From: Paenibacillus ferrarius
Lineage (GTDB): Bacteria; Bacillota; Bacilli; Paenibacillales; NBRC-103111
Reading direction: 5' to 3'
NCBI RefSeq assembly: GCF_002027705.1
Contig: NZ_MBTG01000007.1
Span: 116,432 to 180,431, forward strand
Length of the DNA: 64,000 bases
Program-made: the position numbers and the translations under genes
Shown: piece by piece, positions 32,470 through 40,641 of the stretch
Layout: each line of letters starts with the position of its first letter
How positions within the stretch are numbered: position 1 is the stretch's first letter
Notes under the pieces: generated by a model
Database searches by the model: none
Told to the model about the DNA's origin: nothing
The model's input: the letters and a program-made list of their open reading frames with translations, nothing else

Positions 32470-33464
32470 AACCGACCTCTCGCGGAGTGTGGAGAAGAGC
32501 TCTCCCTTTAGTTATCGCCTTCGCCACCATGCTTATGCTGGCACTTATTTATGCGCATGTAGGCGCTGTTCGTATCCCTTATGGCGATGTCTGGGCGGGA
32601 CTTACAGATGCGAAGCATCCTTCCTATTTCATCATTCATCAGGTGCGTTTGCCCCGTCTCTTGGTGGGCATTCTAGCTGGCTTCGGGTTGGCTGTTGGCG
32701 GAGCGATTCTGCAAGGCATCGTCAGAAATCCACTGGCGAGCCCTGATGTTATCGGCATTACCAAAGGAGCCGGATTCATGGCCGCTGCGGTCATCTTCCT
32801 CTTCCCGAAGTCGCCAAGCTATCTGCTGCCTATCGCAGCATTTGCCGGGGCCGTGCTGGCCTTTCTTCTGCTCCTGATGCTTAGCAGACGGTTAACGCTG
32901 CGCCCGTCCTCGCTCGCTTTGGTTGGCGTTGCCATTGGAACGGTGTTTCAGGCTGGCACACAGTACCTGATCGTCAGGCATCCCAGCGATATTAACATGG
33001 CGCTGCTCTGGCTGTCCGGCAGCTTGTGGAGCCGCAGCTGGCACGATGTATACTCGCTGCTGCCGTGGATTGCCGTGCTGCTTCCCATCGTGTGGGCGAG
33101 CTATGCCAAGCTGAATGTCTTCCAGCTTGGCGATGACATCACCGCTTCGCTTGGGCTTCACATCGCGAGGCAGCGCTTCTGGCTGCTGCTGCTCGCCGTT
33201 GCCCTTGCGGGCATCTCCGTGTCCGCCGTGGGCGCGATCGGCTTCATCGGCCTGATCGCCCCGCACATTGCGCGGAGCATCGTCGGTGGCCGGCATCAGT
33301 GGCTCATCCCGCTGGCGGCTCTGATCGGCGCGGATCTGATGCTGCTGGGCGACCTGCTTGGGCGCGTCATTATCATCCCACGCGAAGTCCCCGTGGGCAT
33401 TATGACCGCCGTCATCGGCGCGCCTTATTTCCTCTACCTGCTTCGGAAGGAACGCCGAAGATGA
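32466..33464 (+). CDS. FecCD-family siderophore permease (YfhA-like)
   Basis: 332 residues, again about nine to ten membrane helices, with VRLPRLLVGILAGFGLAVGG, NPLASPDVIGI and GAIGFIGLIAPHIARSIVGG. The operon has no ATPase gene, so it likely uses a shared ATPase encoded elsewhere, as in Bacillus (YusV type). The last third of the gene is markedly GC-rich compared with the first. Confidence 0.94.
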   Translation: MKPTSRGVWRRALPLVIAFATMLMLALIYAHVGAVRIPYGDVWAGLTDAKHPSYFIIHQVRLPRLLVGILAGFGLAVGGAILQGIVRNPLASPDVIGITKGAGFMAAAVIFLFPKSPSYLLPIAAFAGAVLAFLLLLMLSRRLTLRPSSLALVGVAIGTVFQAGTQYLIVRHPSDINMALLWLSGSLWSRSWHDVYSLLPWIAVLLPIVWASYAKLNVFQLGDDITASLGLHIARQRFWLLLLAVALAGISVSAVGAIGFIGLIAPHIARSIVGGRHQWLIPLAALIGADLMLLGDLLGRVIIIPREVPVGIMTAVIGAPYFLYLLRKERRR

Positions 33465-33499
33465 GAGGGGCTGCGGGGCGGTTCGCAGGCTCTACGAAC

Positions 33500-33525
33500 A
33501 CCCGGAATTCTGATGAATTCCGGGT
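33500..33525. terminator. Hairpin after the permease operon
   Basis: ACCCGGAATTC pairs perfectly with GAATTCCGGGT around TGAT. It has only a weak T run; the next hairpin (33535) is a better terminator. Confidence 0.6.
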
Positions 33526-33534
33526 TACCTTGTG

Positions 33535-33717
33535 AAAACCTGCGAAAGTGCAGGTTTTTTTCGTCTAAATCGCCTAGAAAGATGAAATACCTGCGATTAT
33601 GCAGGTATTTCAGGTCTTTTTACCCTTTCCTCGCTTAAAAGCCGTAAAAGCCTGCATAATCGCAGGAATTCACGGTTGGAGGCTAATTCAACAAGTAAAA
33701 AGATGTATAATCGCAGG
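33535..33717. repeat. Inverted-quartet repeat element with CCTGC units
   Basis: Units CCTGCGAAAGTGCAGG (33539) and CCTGCGATTATGCAGG (33590) are followed by the reverse orientation CCTGCATAATCGCAGG (33651) and a decayed fourth ending GCAGG at 33717. Spacings are 51, 61 and 51 bp. Each unit is itself a dyad. The first, followed by TTTTTTT, doubles as an intrinsic terminator for the permease operon. Confidence 0.8.
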
Positions 33718-33799
33718 TTTTTAAGAATTATGCGGAGCGAAGCGGAACATAGGCGCCCCCCGCAAGTATAGCTCTTACTAGCGCTGTATTAACAATGAT

Positions 33800-33854
33800 T
33801 GGGTGCTTGTTGGGTGCTTGTTGGGTGCTTGTTGGGTGCTTGTTGGGTGCTTGT
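33800..33854. repeat. Five exact 11-bp tandem repeats
   Basis: TGGGTGCTTGT is repeated five times without change, at the head of the longer pyrimidine-rich array. Confidence 0.95.
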
Positions 33855-33859
33855 ACTCC

Positions 33860-34530
33860 TTGTACACTCTGTGCCATTTGCATACTTATGGACTTCTGTG
33901 CTACTTATACGCTCTACGTTCCTCGCACACTTATGCCTTCGCTGCTACTTCTGCTTTCTACACTCCTCATACTCTCTACGCACCTTGCATACTTATGCCT
34001 TCTATGTTACTTCTGCTTTATATACTCCTCATACACTCTACGCTCTTTGCACACTTATGCCTTCTATGCTTACTTCTGCTTTCTACACCCCCTATACACT
34101 CTACGCTCCTTGCACACCTTTGCCTTCTATGCTACTTATGCTTTCTACACTCCCTATACTCTCTACGCTCCTCGCACACTTATGCCTTCGCTTCTACTTC
34201 TACTTCTACTTCTACTTCTACTTTATATACTCCTCATACACTCTGCACACCTTGCACACTCATGCCTTCTATGCTACTTGAGCTTTCTACACTCCCTATA
34301 CTCTCTACGCTCCTTACACACTTATGCCTTCAGCGCTACTTCTGCTTTATCCACCCCTTATACACTCTACGCTCCTTGCACACTTATGCCTTCTATGCTA
34401 CTTATGCTTTCTACACTCCCTATACTCTCTACGCTCCTTGCACACTTATGCCTTCTATGCTACTTATGCTTTCCACCCCCCAATACTCTCTACACTCCTT
34501 GCACTCCCGTTACTCCGTCTGTCCCTACGC
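33860..34530. repeat. Pyrimidine-rich 62-bp tandem array
   Basis: About ten units containing CTTCTATGCTACTTATGC, TTCTACACTCCCTATAC and CTCCTTGCACACTTATGCC, with a period near 62 bp. An embedded 6-bp microsatellite (CTACTT repeated) lies near 34190-34225. All three plus-strand frames stay open for over 150 codons because the strand lacks stop triplets. The period is not a multiple of three, so the frames rotate. I do not call any of them a gene. Confidence 0.85.
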
Positions 34531-34581
34531 TCCCTAATATCCACAGTTATCCCCCATGCAAAGGTCACTCGTTGCCCAGAA

Positions 34582-34638
34582 AAAAATAGGGACTGCTCCA
34601 CAAGCAGTCTTTCTACTTGTGGAACAGCCCCTACTTTT
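34582..34638. terminator. Terminator
   Basis: GGGACTGCTCCACAAG pairs with CTTGTGGAACAGCCCC with A and T runs on either side. It terminates the minus-strand gene that follows. Confidence 0.8.
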
Positions 34639-34641
34639 TAG

Positions 34642-35091
34642 TTAACCAAGACGCTTAGAAGCGCCAATCGTTATCGCAGAATTATAGTAGCGCAGCCAAT
34701 CAGCAATGTATAGCATTTTGGCCAAGAAATCCGGTGAACTTCCTTGCAGTTCGGCATATTTGCCGTTCTGCAGCAGTTGATGAAACTCTAGGCTTTTCAG
34801 GAAAATCGCTTTAATGAAAGCTTCCTCTGTTTGTGGCTTATGCAGGTCCGATCCGCGGGAAAGCTCAATTTCTTCAATAATCACACCTCTATAATAGGGA
34901 TGTACATTGACCAGTTGACCCATATCGATATAAGCAAGTCCTGTATATTCGAAAGGCAGCCAAATTAGGTTCGTCTTTCTGTCTTCGAGTTTAACCGTAT
35001 AGGCTAAGCCCAAGTTCAGGGCAATCGGCTGCGGATAATTGTTAACCTGTCCAGATCGTAAGTGATCCATGATATGCTCAACGAAATTCAT
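34642..35091 (-). CDS. Hypothetical protein
   Basis: 149 residues, soluble. The N-terminal half is strand-rich (ALNLGLAYTVKLEDRKTNLI), the C-terminal half helical (EEAFIKAIFLKSLEFHQLLQ, FLAKMLYIADWLRYY). No family recognised. GAGAGGGAG precedes the ATG and a strong terminator follows, which supports it as a real gene. Confidence 0.7.
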   Translation of the reverse strand: MNFVEHIMDHLRSGQVNNYPQPIALNLGLAYTVKLEDRKTNLIWLPFEYTGLAYIDMGQLVNVHPYYRGVIIEEIELSRGSDLHKPQTEEAFIKAIFLKSLEFHQLLQNGKYAELQGSSPDFLAKMLYIADWLRYYNSAITIGASKRLG

Positions 35092-35270
35092 GATGCTCTC
35101 CCTCTCCGATGGACCTGATCTAGATGCAGTATCCTATCTTCATATTGCGTGTTAAGCCCTGCTATGTCAAGACATACAATGGACAAACTTCTTGTCAGCA
35201 CCGCATAATAAAACCCAATTTTTTACATACTAGTTCTAAAGAATGCAGCAGCGAAGAGGATGGCTAACGT

Positions 35271-36533
35271 ATGACCACTAATTCTACCCCCAGATGGGGC
35301 TTGGCCTCCGTAAGAAGGTTTGACATTATCTATGCCCAGCGGCGCAACCCCTATTTAATTGCGTGGTGGTCCGCTTCCTTTCCGGGATTTGGCCACCTGC
35401 TTATGTATAAGAATGCCGTTGGTGTTCTCTTAACGCTTTCCGAGGTCCTTATTAATTCATTAGCTTGCGTGAATCTGGCCATGGTCTATTCCTTCAGTGG
35501 AAATTTCTCGATGGCGAAGGAAGTTCTCCAACCTTTATGGCTGTTCGGCTATATGATTATTTATTTCTTTGCCATTTGGGACAGCTATCGCTGTGCGATC
35601 GAAACGAATAAACATTATGAGCTGGCTATCTTGGAGAATGCCCGTTTTCCTATCCAATTAATGCGCTCAACCGGTATTCAATTCCTCGAGAAGAAAAGAC
35701 CTCTAACAGCCGCCATCTGTTCATTGATTTTCCCTGGTCTTGGCCATCTCTATAACAAGCATATTTGGCTCGGCTTCTACGGTGTTTTCTGGTGGTGGAT
35801 CTATCTCACCTTTTCCCACTTCTATGAGGCCGTGCACGCTATGATTCTTGGGAATAATCAGCTGGTAACAAGTATTTTGCGACCACAGTGGCTTATGTTT
35901 ATGCCTTCTGTTCTAGGAGGAGCTATCTTTCACTCCTATTCCAGCGCGATTGAGCAGAACCGCTTATTTCGCATCTCACAACGACACTATTTAACGGATA
36001 CTTATATTCAGGAAGCACAGATTACCAACAACAATTACGGAGGTCATTTCCCCTTGTGGATGATAGGCACCTTTGAACACTCCATTGAGCTTGAGCAAGC
36101 TTTGAGCATACTTGAACATAGCGGCATTCCTCGAAACCGGATAAAACCTGTTCTTATGGATATTGATGCGGATAAGTCTCTGAATATCGTGGACCAGCGT
36201 TTCGATCGCACCGCCAAATCAATTGAGCTTGGATTAGCCAGCGCTACAGCCTGCAGCGTCGTTGGGATTAGTGCGGGTTTCGTCCTTGAATGGGGACCCA
36301 TTATTTGGGGACTGCTATCCGGCCTGGGAGGCTTTGTGCTAGGCTTCCTCCTTGCCCAAATGCTGAAATCCAAACACCGCTTGCCTGCCAAAGCGAAAAA
36401 ACTCCCTGAGGTCACTGTCCTTGTTCAGTATGAGAATGAAGAAGAGGCGGCCCTGATTAAGCAAACATTTTGGCGGTATAAAGCCTTAACGGTTGGCCGT
36501 CTAGCAAGTCCCCCTCCCCCTGTTGTACTTTGA
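35271..36533 (+). CDS. Membrane protein with duplicated TM2-like domains and a C-terminal soluble domain
   Basis: 420 residues. The motif pattern P-G-hydrophobic-GHL-Y-K (FPGFGHLLMYKNAVGV near 40, FPGLGHLYNKHIWLGF near 162) occurs twice, each in a group of membrane helices, suggesting duplication of a TM2-like hairpin domain. Residues ~250-300 form a soluble segment (MIGTFEHSIELEQALSILEH...IPRNRIKPVLMDID) that resembles stress protein YflT-type domains. Two more hydrophobic segments (~322-364) and a short cytoplasmic tail follow. I do not know a function. Confidence 0.75.
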   Translation: MTTNSTPRWGLASVRRFDIIYAQRRNPYLIAWWSASFPGFGHLLMYKNAVGVLLTLSEVLINSLACVNLAMVYSFSGNFSMAKEVLQPLWLFGYMIIYFFAIWDSYRCAIETNKHYELAILENARFPIQLMRSTGIQFLEKKRPLTAAICSLIFPGLGHLYNKHIWLGFYGVFWWWIYLTFSHFYEAVHAMILGNNQLVTSILRPQWLMFMPSVLGGAIFHSYSSAIEQNRLFRISQRHYLTDTYIQEAQITNNNYGGHFPLWMIGTFEHSIELEQALSILEHSGIPRNRIKPVLMDIDADKSLNIVDQRFDRTAKSIELGLASATACSVVGISAGFVLEWGPIIWGLLSGLGGFVLGFLLAQMLKSKHRLPAKAKKLPEVTVLVQYENEEEAALIKQTFWRYKALTVGRLASPPPPVVL

Positions 36534-36540
36534 ATTGCTG

Positions 36541-37500
36541 AACAACTTTTTGCACTTCTTCTGACTGTTTTTGCAAGATCGATCACAGAGCCATCAATCG
36601 TTTCCACCACATGCAAATGGATTGGGATTGCCGCGCTATTTCCGCATTGATCGCTGATATTTCCTCCGCTCCGGCAGACATTTGATCCGCAAATGCGGCA
36701 AAACCCTGCACCTGCTCGGAGATATATTGGCGGCATTTAGAATGCCTCTAAACATATCTCCCGACTTCTTCATCTGCTGCACCTCCTGCGTGACCCCATG
36801 CATCGAGAAACTGAGGCCAGGGCATCTCCTTGTATGCTTTTCATAATGGCATGTGTTACTTCTTCCAGCTTCCTTACTCCCGATGCTACAATAGCGAATC
36901 CTTTGCCTTGTTCACCCGCACTGCCAGCTTCAATCGAAGCATTCAAAGCAAGTAAATTCGTCTGGGAAGCAATCCCTGCAATCACATCCACAAAATATCC
37001 CGCGATCTTTCCCCCAGGCGAGCAATAATAACGGTCGAGACCCCCACCGGCTGCTCAATCCGATTCATTACCTCGATAGATGCTCCAATTGCTGCATAGC
37101 CCACCTTCTTCCTCCTCAATAGAAAGCCCCCCCGAGACAGTTGTCGAATGTGAGCAATAACGACATTATAACGACAATTACGCTAGAAATTTTGTATTCC
37201 GTCTTGAGCTGTTCTGCCGTATACTTATTCTGAATGCTATTTAGCGTGACAACCTTGTCGAATATTGCAATATACGGTTGGCACTGTTCCTTAATTTCAT
37301 CAACCCACTGACGTTCTTCACTAACCATCGCTTTCAAAGATTCCGCCAGCTTCTGATGGGTCCCACCTTAGATATTTGTCTGTATACCCTTCTCTACAGC
37401 TACGAAAAGAAGTTATCTCTTCGATTCTCTGCCCGGCATCCAAAGTCCTTCGCATTTCGACCTTTTTGCGATTTCCAATTTCAACATGATTATCCGACTT
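36541..37500 (-). pseudogene. Decayed methyl-accepting chemotaxis protein
   Basis: Minus-strand fragments in different frames match parts of a chemoreceptor. A helical ligand-domain end and membrane segment (KISSVIVVIMSLLL) lie at 37116-37337. The highly conserved signalling tip ([33 protein letters not shown]) lies at 36770-36991. A QMSAGAEEIS-like piece lies near 36640-36700, and a C-terminal end at 36540. Several frameshifts and a lost HAMP region make it nonfunctional. Confidence 0.75.
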
Positions 37501-37574
37501 AAATGCCCATCCGTTCTCGAATCATATAGCACCAGCTTAAGGTGCGGAAACTAAAAAAAGTTTTGCAAAAAAAG

Positions 37575-37598
37575 AACTTATTTTGAACTTGTAACGTC
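37575..37598 (+). promoter_or_regulatory. ECF-type promoter of the sigma factor gene
   Basis: AAC (37575-37577), 17 bp, then CGTC (37595-37598), the AAC/CGTC pattern of autoregulated ECF sigma factors. It is 21 bp before the sigma ATG. Confidence 0.65.
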
Positions 37599-37618
37599 TA
37601 ATTCAGAGAGGTGAGAGT

Positions 37619-38185
37619 ATGGAGACGACCGGTGTCCATGTATTTGATTATTTAAAGTATGTATCTGAAACAACGGATCAAAAAGCAATTTTACGCAATT
37701 TAATGGAAGCTTATGGAAGCGACGTATGGAATTATGCCTTCAGTATTTGCCGGAACTCAGACTTAGCCGATGATATTACGCAAGATGCCTTCCTAAAAGT
37801 TTATCGCAATCTTACTACATTCCGCGGTGAAGCCTCGGTGAAAACCTGGCTGCTGACCATTACACGAAATACGACTTACGACTATCTACGCAAAGCATTC
37901 TGGCGCAAAGTTACGCTTGTCGGCTTCATTCAATCCGCGGGCACATCTCACTCGGCAGAAACAGAAGCCATGGAGAAATTATACGCCAGTGATATATGGA
38001 AAAAAGTGATTTCTCTGCCGCCAAAATATCGGGAGATTCTAATTTTGCATGCCCATTATCAGCTTTCAACGAAAGAAATGGCCGCCATTCTCAAGATTTC
38101 GGAGGGAACCGTTAAATCCCGACTTCACCATGCCAGACTCAAGGTGATCAGTTTGAAGGAGCGTGAAGCGCTTGAACAATCCTGA
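37619..38185 (+). CDS. ECF RNA polymerase sigma factor
   Basis: 188 residues. Region 2 has YGSDVWNYAFSICRNSDLAD and DITQDAFLKVYRNL with the core-binding and -10 residues. Region 4 has LPPKYREILILHAHYQLSTK followed by EMAAILKISEGTVKSRLHHA. AGAGGTGAG precedes the ATG. It overlaps the next gene, which encodes its likely membrane anti-sigma factor, and its own promoter looks ECF-dependent. The inducing signal is unknown. Confidence 0.94.
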   Translation: METTGVHVFDYLKYVSETTDQKAILRNLMEAYGSDVWNYAFSICRNSDLADDITQDAFLKVYRNLTTFRGEASVKTWLLTITRNTTYDYLRKAFWRKVTLVGFIQSAGTSHSAETEAMEKLYASDIWKKVISLPPKYREILILHAHYQLSTKEMAAILKISEGTVKSRLHHARLKVISLKEREALEQS

Positions 38186-39461
38186 TCCAGATGACTTACA
38201 TAAGGAGTTGGAATCAGGACCGCTTGAGCAGCCCGGCTTTACTCCCAAGCTTCAACGCAACATCGAGAAAGCGATTGAGCAAAAGGAACGAGAGAAGCCG
38301 AGGTTCAAACCCTTTCTTTGCTTCGCCGGGGTCGGGGTTATCGCTGCAGCGTTACTGATCTTCCCTTGGCGTTCCATTCATACCCAAAGCGATGCAGCAC
38401 CTGCCATGGATGCCTCGGTTATGACGACGACAGCATCCGCCAGCTCCGTGCCGTCACCGATAAGCACAGCACTCCTTATTGGCTTAAGGACCGAGCATGA
38501 ACCGACTAGCAGTATGGCAGGGCGCGGCCTCAAAGGTATGCCATACAGTACTTATCGAACTATGCTGATTGCTCCCGTTCGCGGGCAGCTGCAGAAGACA
38601 TCTGAGGGACCAGGAATTCTGATGCCTTATAAGCAAAATTTCTGGAAAATCGACTCCCTTGTTCAACGAACCAAAACAGGTGAATTCCATTATTTATCTG
38701 CCCATCTGGCTGACCAACCGGTGAAACCGGAAGTTTTCGTCGATCAACCTGATGAACAGCTGAATCGTGTGGAAACCCTGTTGTTTGCAGGGAATCAATA
38801 TGTGTCCATCGCAGAATCGGAGCAAGCTCTTCGTGGCAATACGCCTTACCAAGCAGATCGCATCTGGGTGCGTACTCTTCCACAATTGAAGGAAGGCCAT
38901 ACTTTAGAGTTCTATAACAAACCAGTGGACAAGAACCACGTGTCCTTGTCCGAAGTGTTTGGCATGGGCGACAATTCAATGCTTCCCCGCGTTATGAGCG
39001 GTCCTGTCGCGCCCAAAAGCGAGCTCACAGGTCAAAGCTGGACCGTGAAACGCGAACCTGGCCGCTGGGTTGGCAAGATTGCCGAAACCCCGCGAGTTGG
39101 CAGTACTGCGCCTGACAGCTATGTGCTGCATGACCTGCCACGCGAGCTGCCGGACAAAGTCGTCAATCACGACGATCTCTGCTGCTCCTGGAACGACATT
39201 AAAGCTGCTTGGCCGCAGGCGACCGATGCCCTAACGTCTCCGCTGAACGATATGGTCGTTATCTTCGAGGGAGACCAGCTGAAGTTCTACCCGTACGCGC
39301 AAGCGCCGGGCAACGCACCGCAATTAGCATTGGACCTGCTGCCCGGTGAGCAGCTTGTTATGGCACAATGGGCTACAGATCACTATGTGCAGGAATGGAT
39401 CGACAAAGTTGATCGGTATTTATCGGACAACACAGGGAAGCGTGTCTCTGCAAGCGAGTAA
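38163..39461 (+). CDS. Probable membrane anti-sigma factor
   Basis: About 430 residues. A hydrophilic N-terminus of ~48 residues would sit in the cytoplasm. One membrane helix near 50-67 (FLCFAGVGVIAAALLIFPW) is followed by a large extracytoplasmic domain without a family I recognise. The open frame begins at GTG 38163. TTG 38172 (MNNPDPDDLHKELE) is about 10 bases after AAGGAG and may be the true start. Overlap with the sigma gene and topology support the anti-sigma call; no zinc-binding HxxxCxxC motif is present. Confidence 0.7.
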   Translation: MKRLNNPDPDDLHKELESGPLEQPGFTPKLQRNIEKAIEQKEREKPRFKPFLCFAGVGVIAAALLIFPWRSIHTQSDAAPAMDASVMTTTASASSVPSPISTALLIGLRTEHEPTSSMAGRGLKGMPYSTYRTMLIAPVRGQLQKTSEGPGILMPYKQNFWKIDSLVQRTKTGEFHYLSAHLADQPVKPEVFVDQPDEQLNRVETLLFAGNQYVSIAESEQALRGNTPYQADRIWVRTLPQLKEGHTLEFYNKPVDKNHVSLSEVFGMGDNSMLPRVMSGPVAPKSELTGQSWTVKREPGRWVGKIAETPRVGSTAPDSYVLHDLPRELPDKVVNHDDLCCSWNDIKAAWPQATDALTSPLNDMVVIFEGDQLKFYPYAQAPGNAPQLALDLLPGEQLVMAQWATDHYVQEWIDKVDRYLSDNTGKRVSASE

Positions 39462-39528
39462 GTACGAGGTCGACGAGAGTGGAACACTTGCCATAAAGTT
39501 AAGTGCCCTATGACATGAAAGTGAATGA

Positions 39529-39578
39529 AAAGGAGCGATCAACAAGTAGTTTTTGTACTTGTTGATCGCTCCTTTTTT
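39529..39578. terminator. Bidirectional terminator
   Basis: AAAGGAGCGATCAACAAGTA pairs with TACTTGTTGATCGCTCCTTT. It lies between the convergent anti-sigma and DinB genes. Confidence 0.9.
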
Positions 39579-39589
39579 GACTTTCCTAG

Positions 39590-40120
39590 CTATTGCCAGC
39601 CTTTGCGATCCCGAAAACGCGTGATGTGGGCAATATGATGATTGCCATGCCATGCATAAAGGCCGACATTCCAATCCAAACGAATGGTCTTTCCTGATTC
39701 TGGATGTACAAAGGCGCGGGCAAATTGATCCTGCTGCATCTCCTGCAGCAGGATCATCCAGCGGCTGTGCAGCGCCTCCAGCAGAACAAGCGACAGTTCC
39801 ACCGGAGCTGACCTGCCATCGCTTAGCTCAGCCCACCGCTCCTCATAATACGGTCTGATCGTCGGCTCTTCTTCCGTCAGCGCCAGCTTGAATCGCGTAT
39901 AGCTGTTCATATGGCTGTCTGCGACGTGATGTACGACTTGGCGAAGCGTCCACCCGCCTGCACGATACGGTGTGTCCAACTGCTCGTCAGACAGCCCAGC
40001 GACAGCCATTCGCAGCCGAGCAGGTGTCGATGCAATATCGGCCATCCATGTATGCAACTTCTCTTCTGTGATTTCACCCTCGTGTTCAAACAATCCAATG
40101 GGGTAGCGTAACTCATCCAT
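39590..40120 (-). CDS. DinB/YfiT-family putative metal-dependent hydrolase
   Basis: 176 residues of a four-helix DinB fold. Metal ligands are visible in VVHHVADSHMN near 62-72 and AWHGNHHIAHI near 158-168. YfiT-type members are linked to bacillithiol transferase (BstA) activity. The start has GGAGGTG 9 bases upstream. Monocistronic. Confidence 0.9.
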   Translation of the reverse strand: MDELRYPIGLFEHEGEITEEKLHTWMADIASTPARLRMAVAGLSDEQLDTPYRAGGWTLRQVVHHVADSHMNSYTRFKLALTEEEPTIRPYYEERWAELSDGRSAPVELSLVLLEALHSRWMILLQEMQQDQFARAFVHPESGKTIRLDWNVGLYAWHGNHHIAHITRFRDRKGWQ

Positions 40121-40301
40121 AGGAGCACCTCCTGCATGTTTCTTTCCTCATGCTACCATTATAACGGCATTCACAAGAATTGCCCATCCGCCTAAGGTTA
40201 TTCTGTCAACTCGCCCTTGTGCAGCCCTCACCCAAAATCACGCTGCGCAGCAGCCAGACAGATTAACTTGTATCCGCTCGCCAGTATTATCCTATTTGGA
40301 G

Positions 40302-40478
40302 GGAACTATGATCCTCTATTTGTCCAAGATTCACCAAAAACAAAGTGCAAACGGAACTACGTTCCTCTATTTCAAGCAATCGAGCCTCCATAGAGGTCAA
40401 AACCTCCAAATAGCGTATCGTAGTTCCCCTTCGCAGCGAAAAGCCCTCGATTCCCGACAAATAGCGGAACCTACTTCC
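40302..40478. repeat. Inverted-quartet repeat element, copy C
   Basis: Units are forward at 40302-40321 and 40353-40372 and reversed at 40408-40427 and 40459-40478. Spacings in the same register as copies A and B are 51, 57 and 51 bp. Nothing else is seen between 40121 and 40641. Confidence 0.8.
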
Positions 40479-40641
40479 CTTTCGAAGCTCTCCCCTATTC
40501 ATCTACCCAACACACGCAAATCCTGGGCACTTTCCCCAACGAAAAGAAAGCCAACCCGCTTCTCCGGTTGACCTTCCAAGCAAACAGGCGCCTCTTGTAT
40601 CACGCCATCGCGCCGCCTAACACATGCATCGGGCTCCGCTC

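Noticed and set aside
33795..34589. Long plus-strand open frames (up to 264 codons) rich in Leu, Tyr and Ser
   Set aside because: All three frames are open at once because the repeat lacks stop triplets; frames rotate through a 62-bp period and there is no ribosome site or family match.
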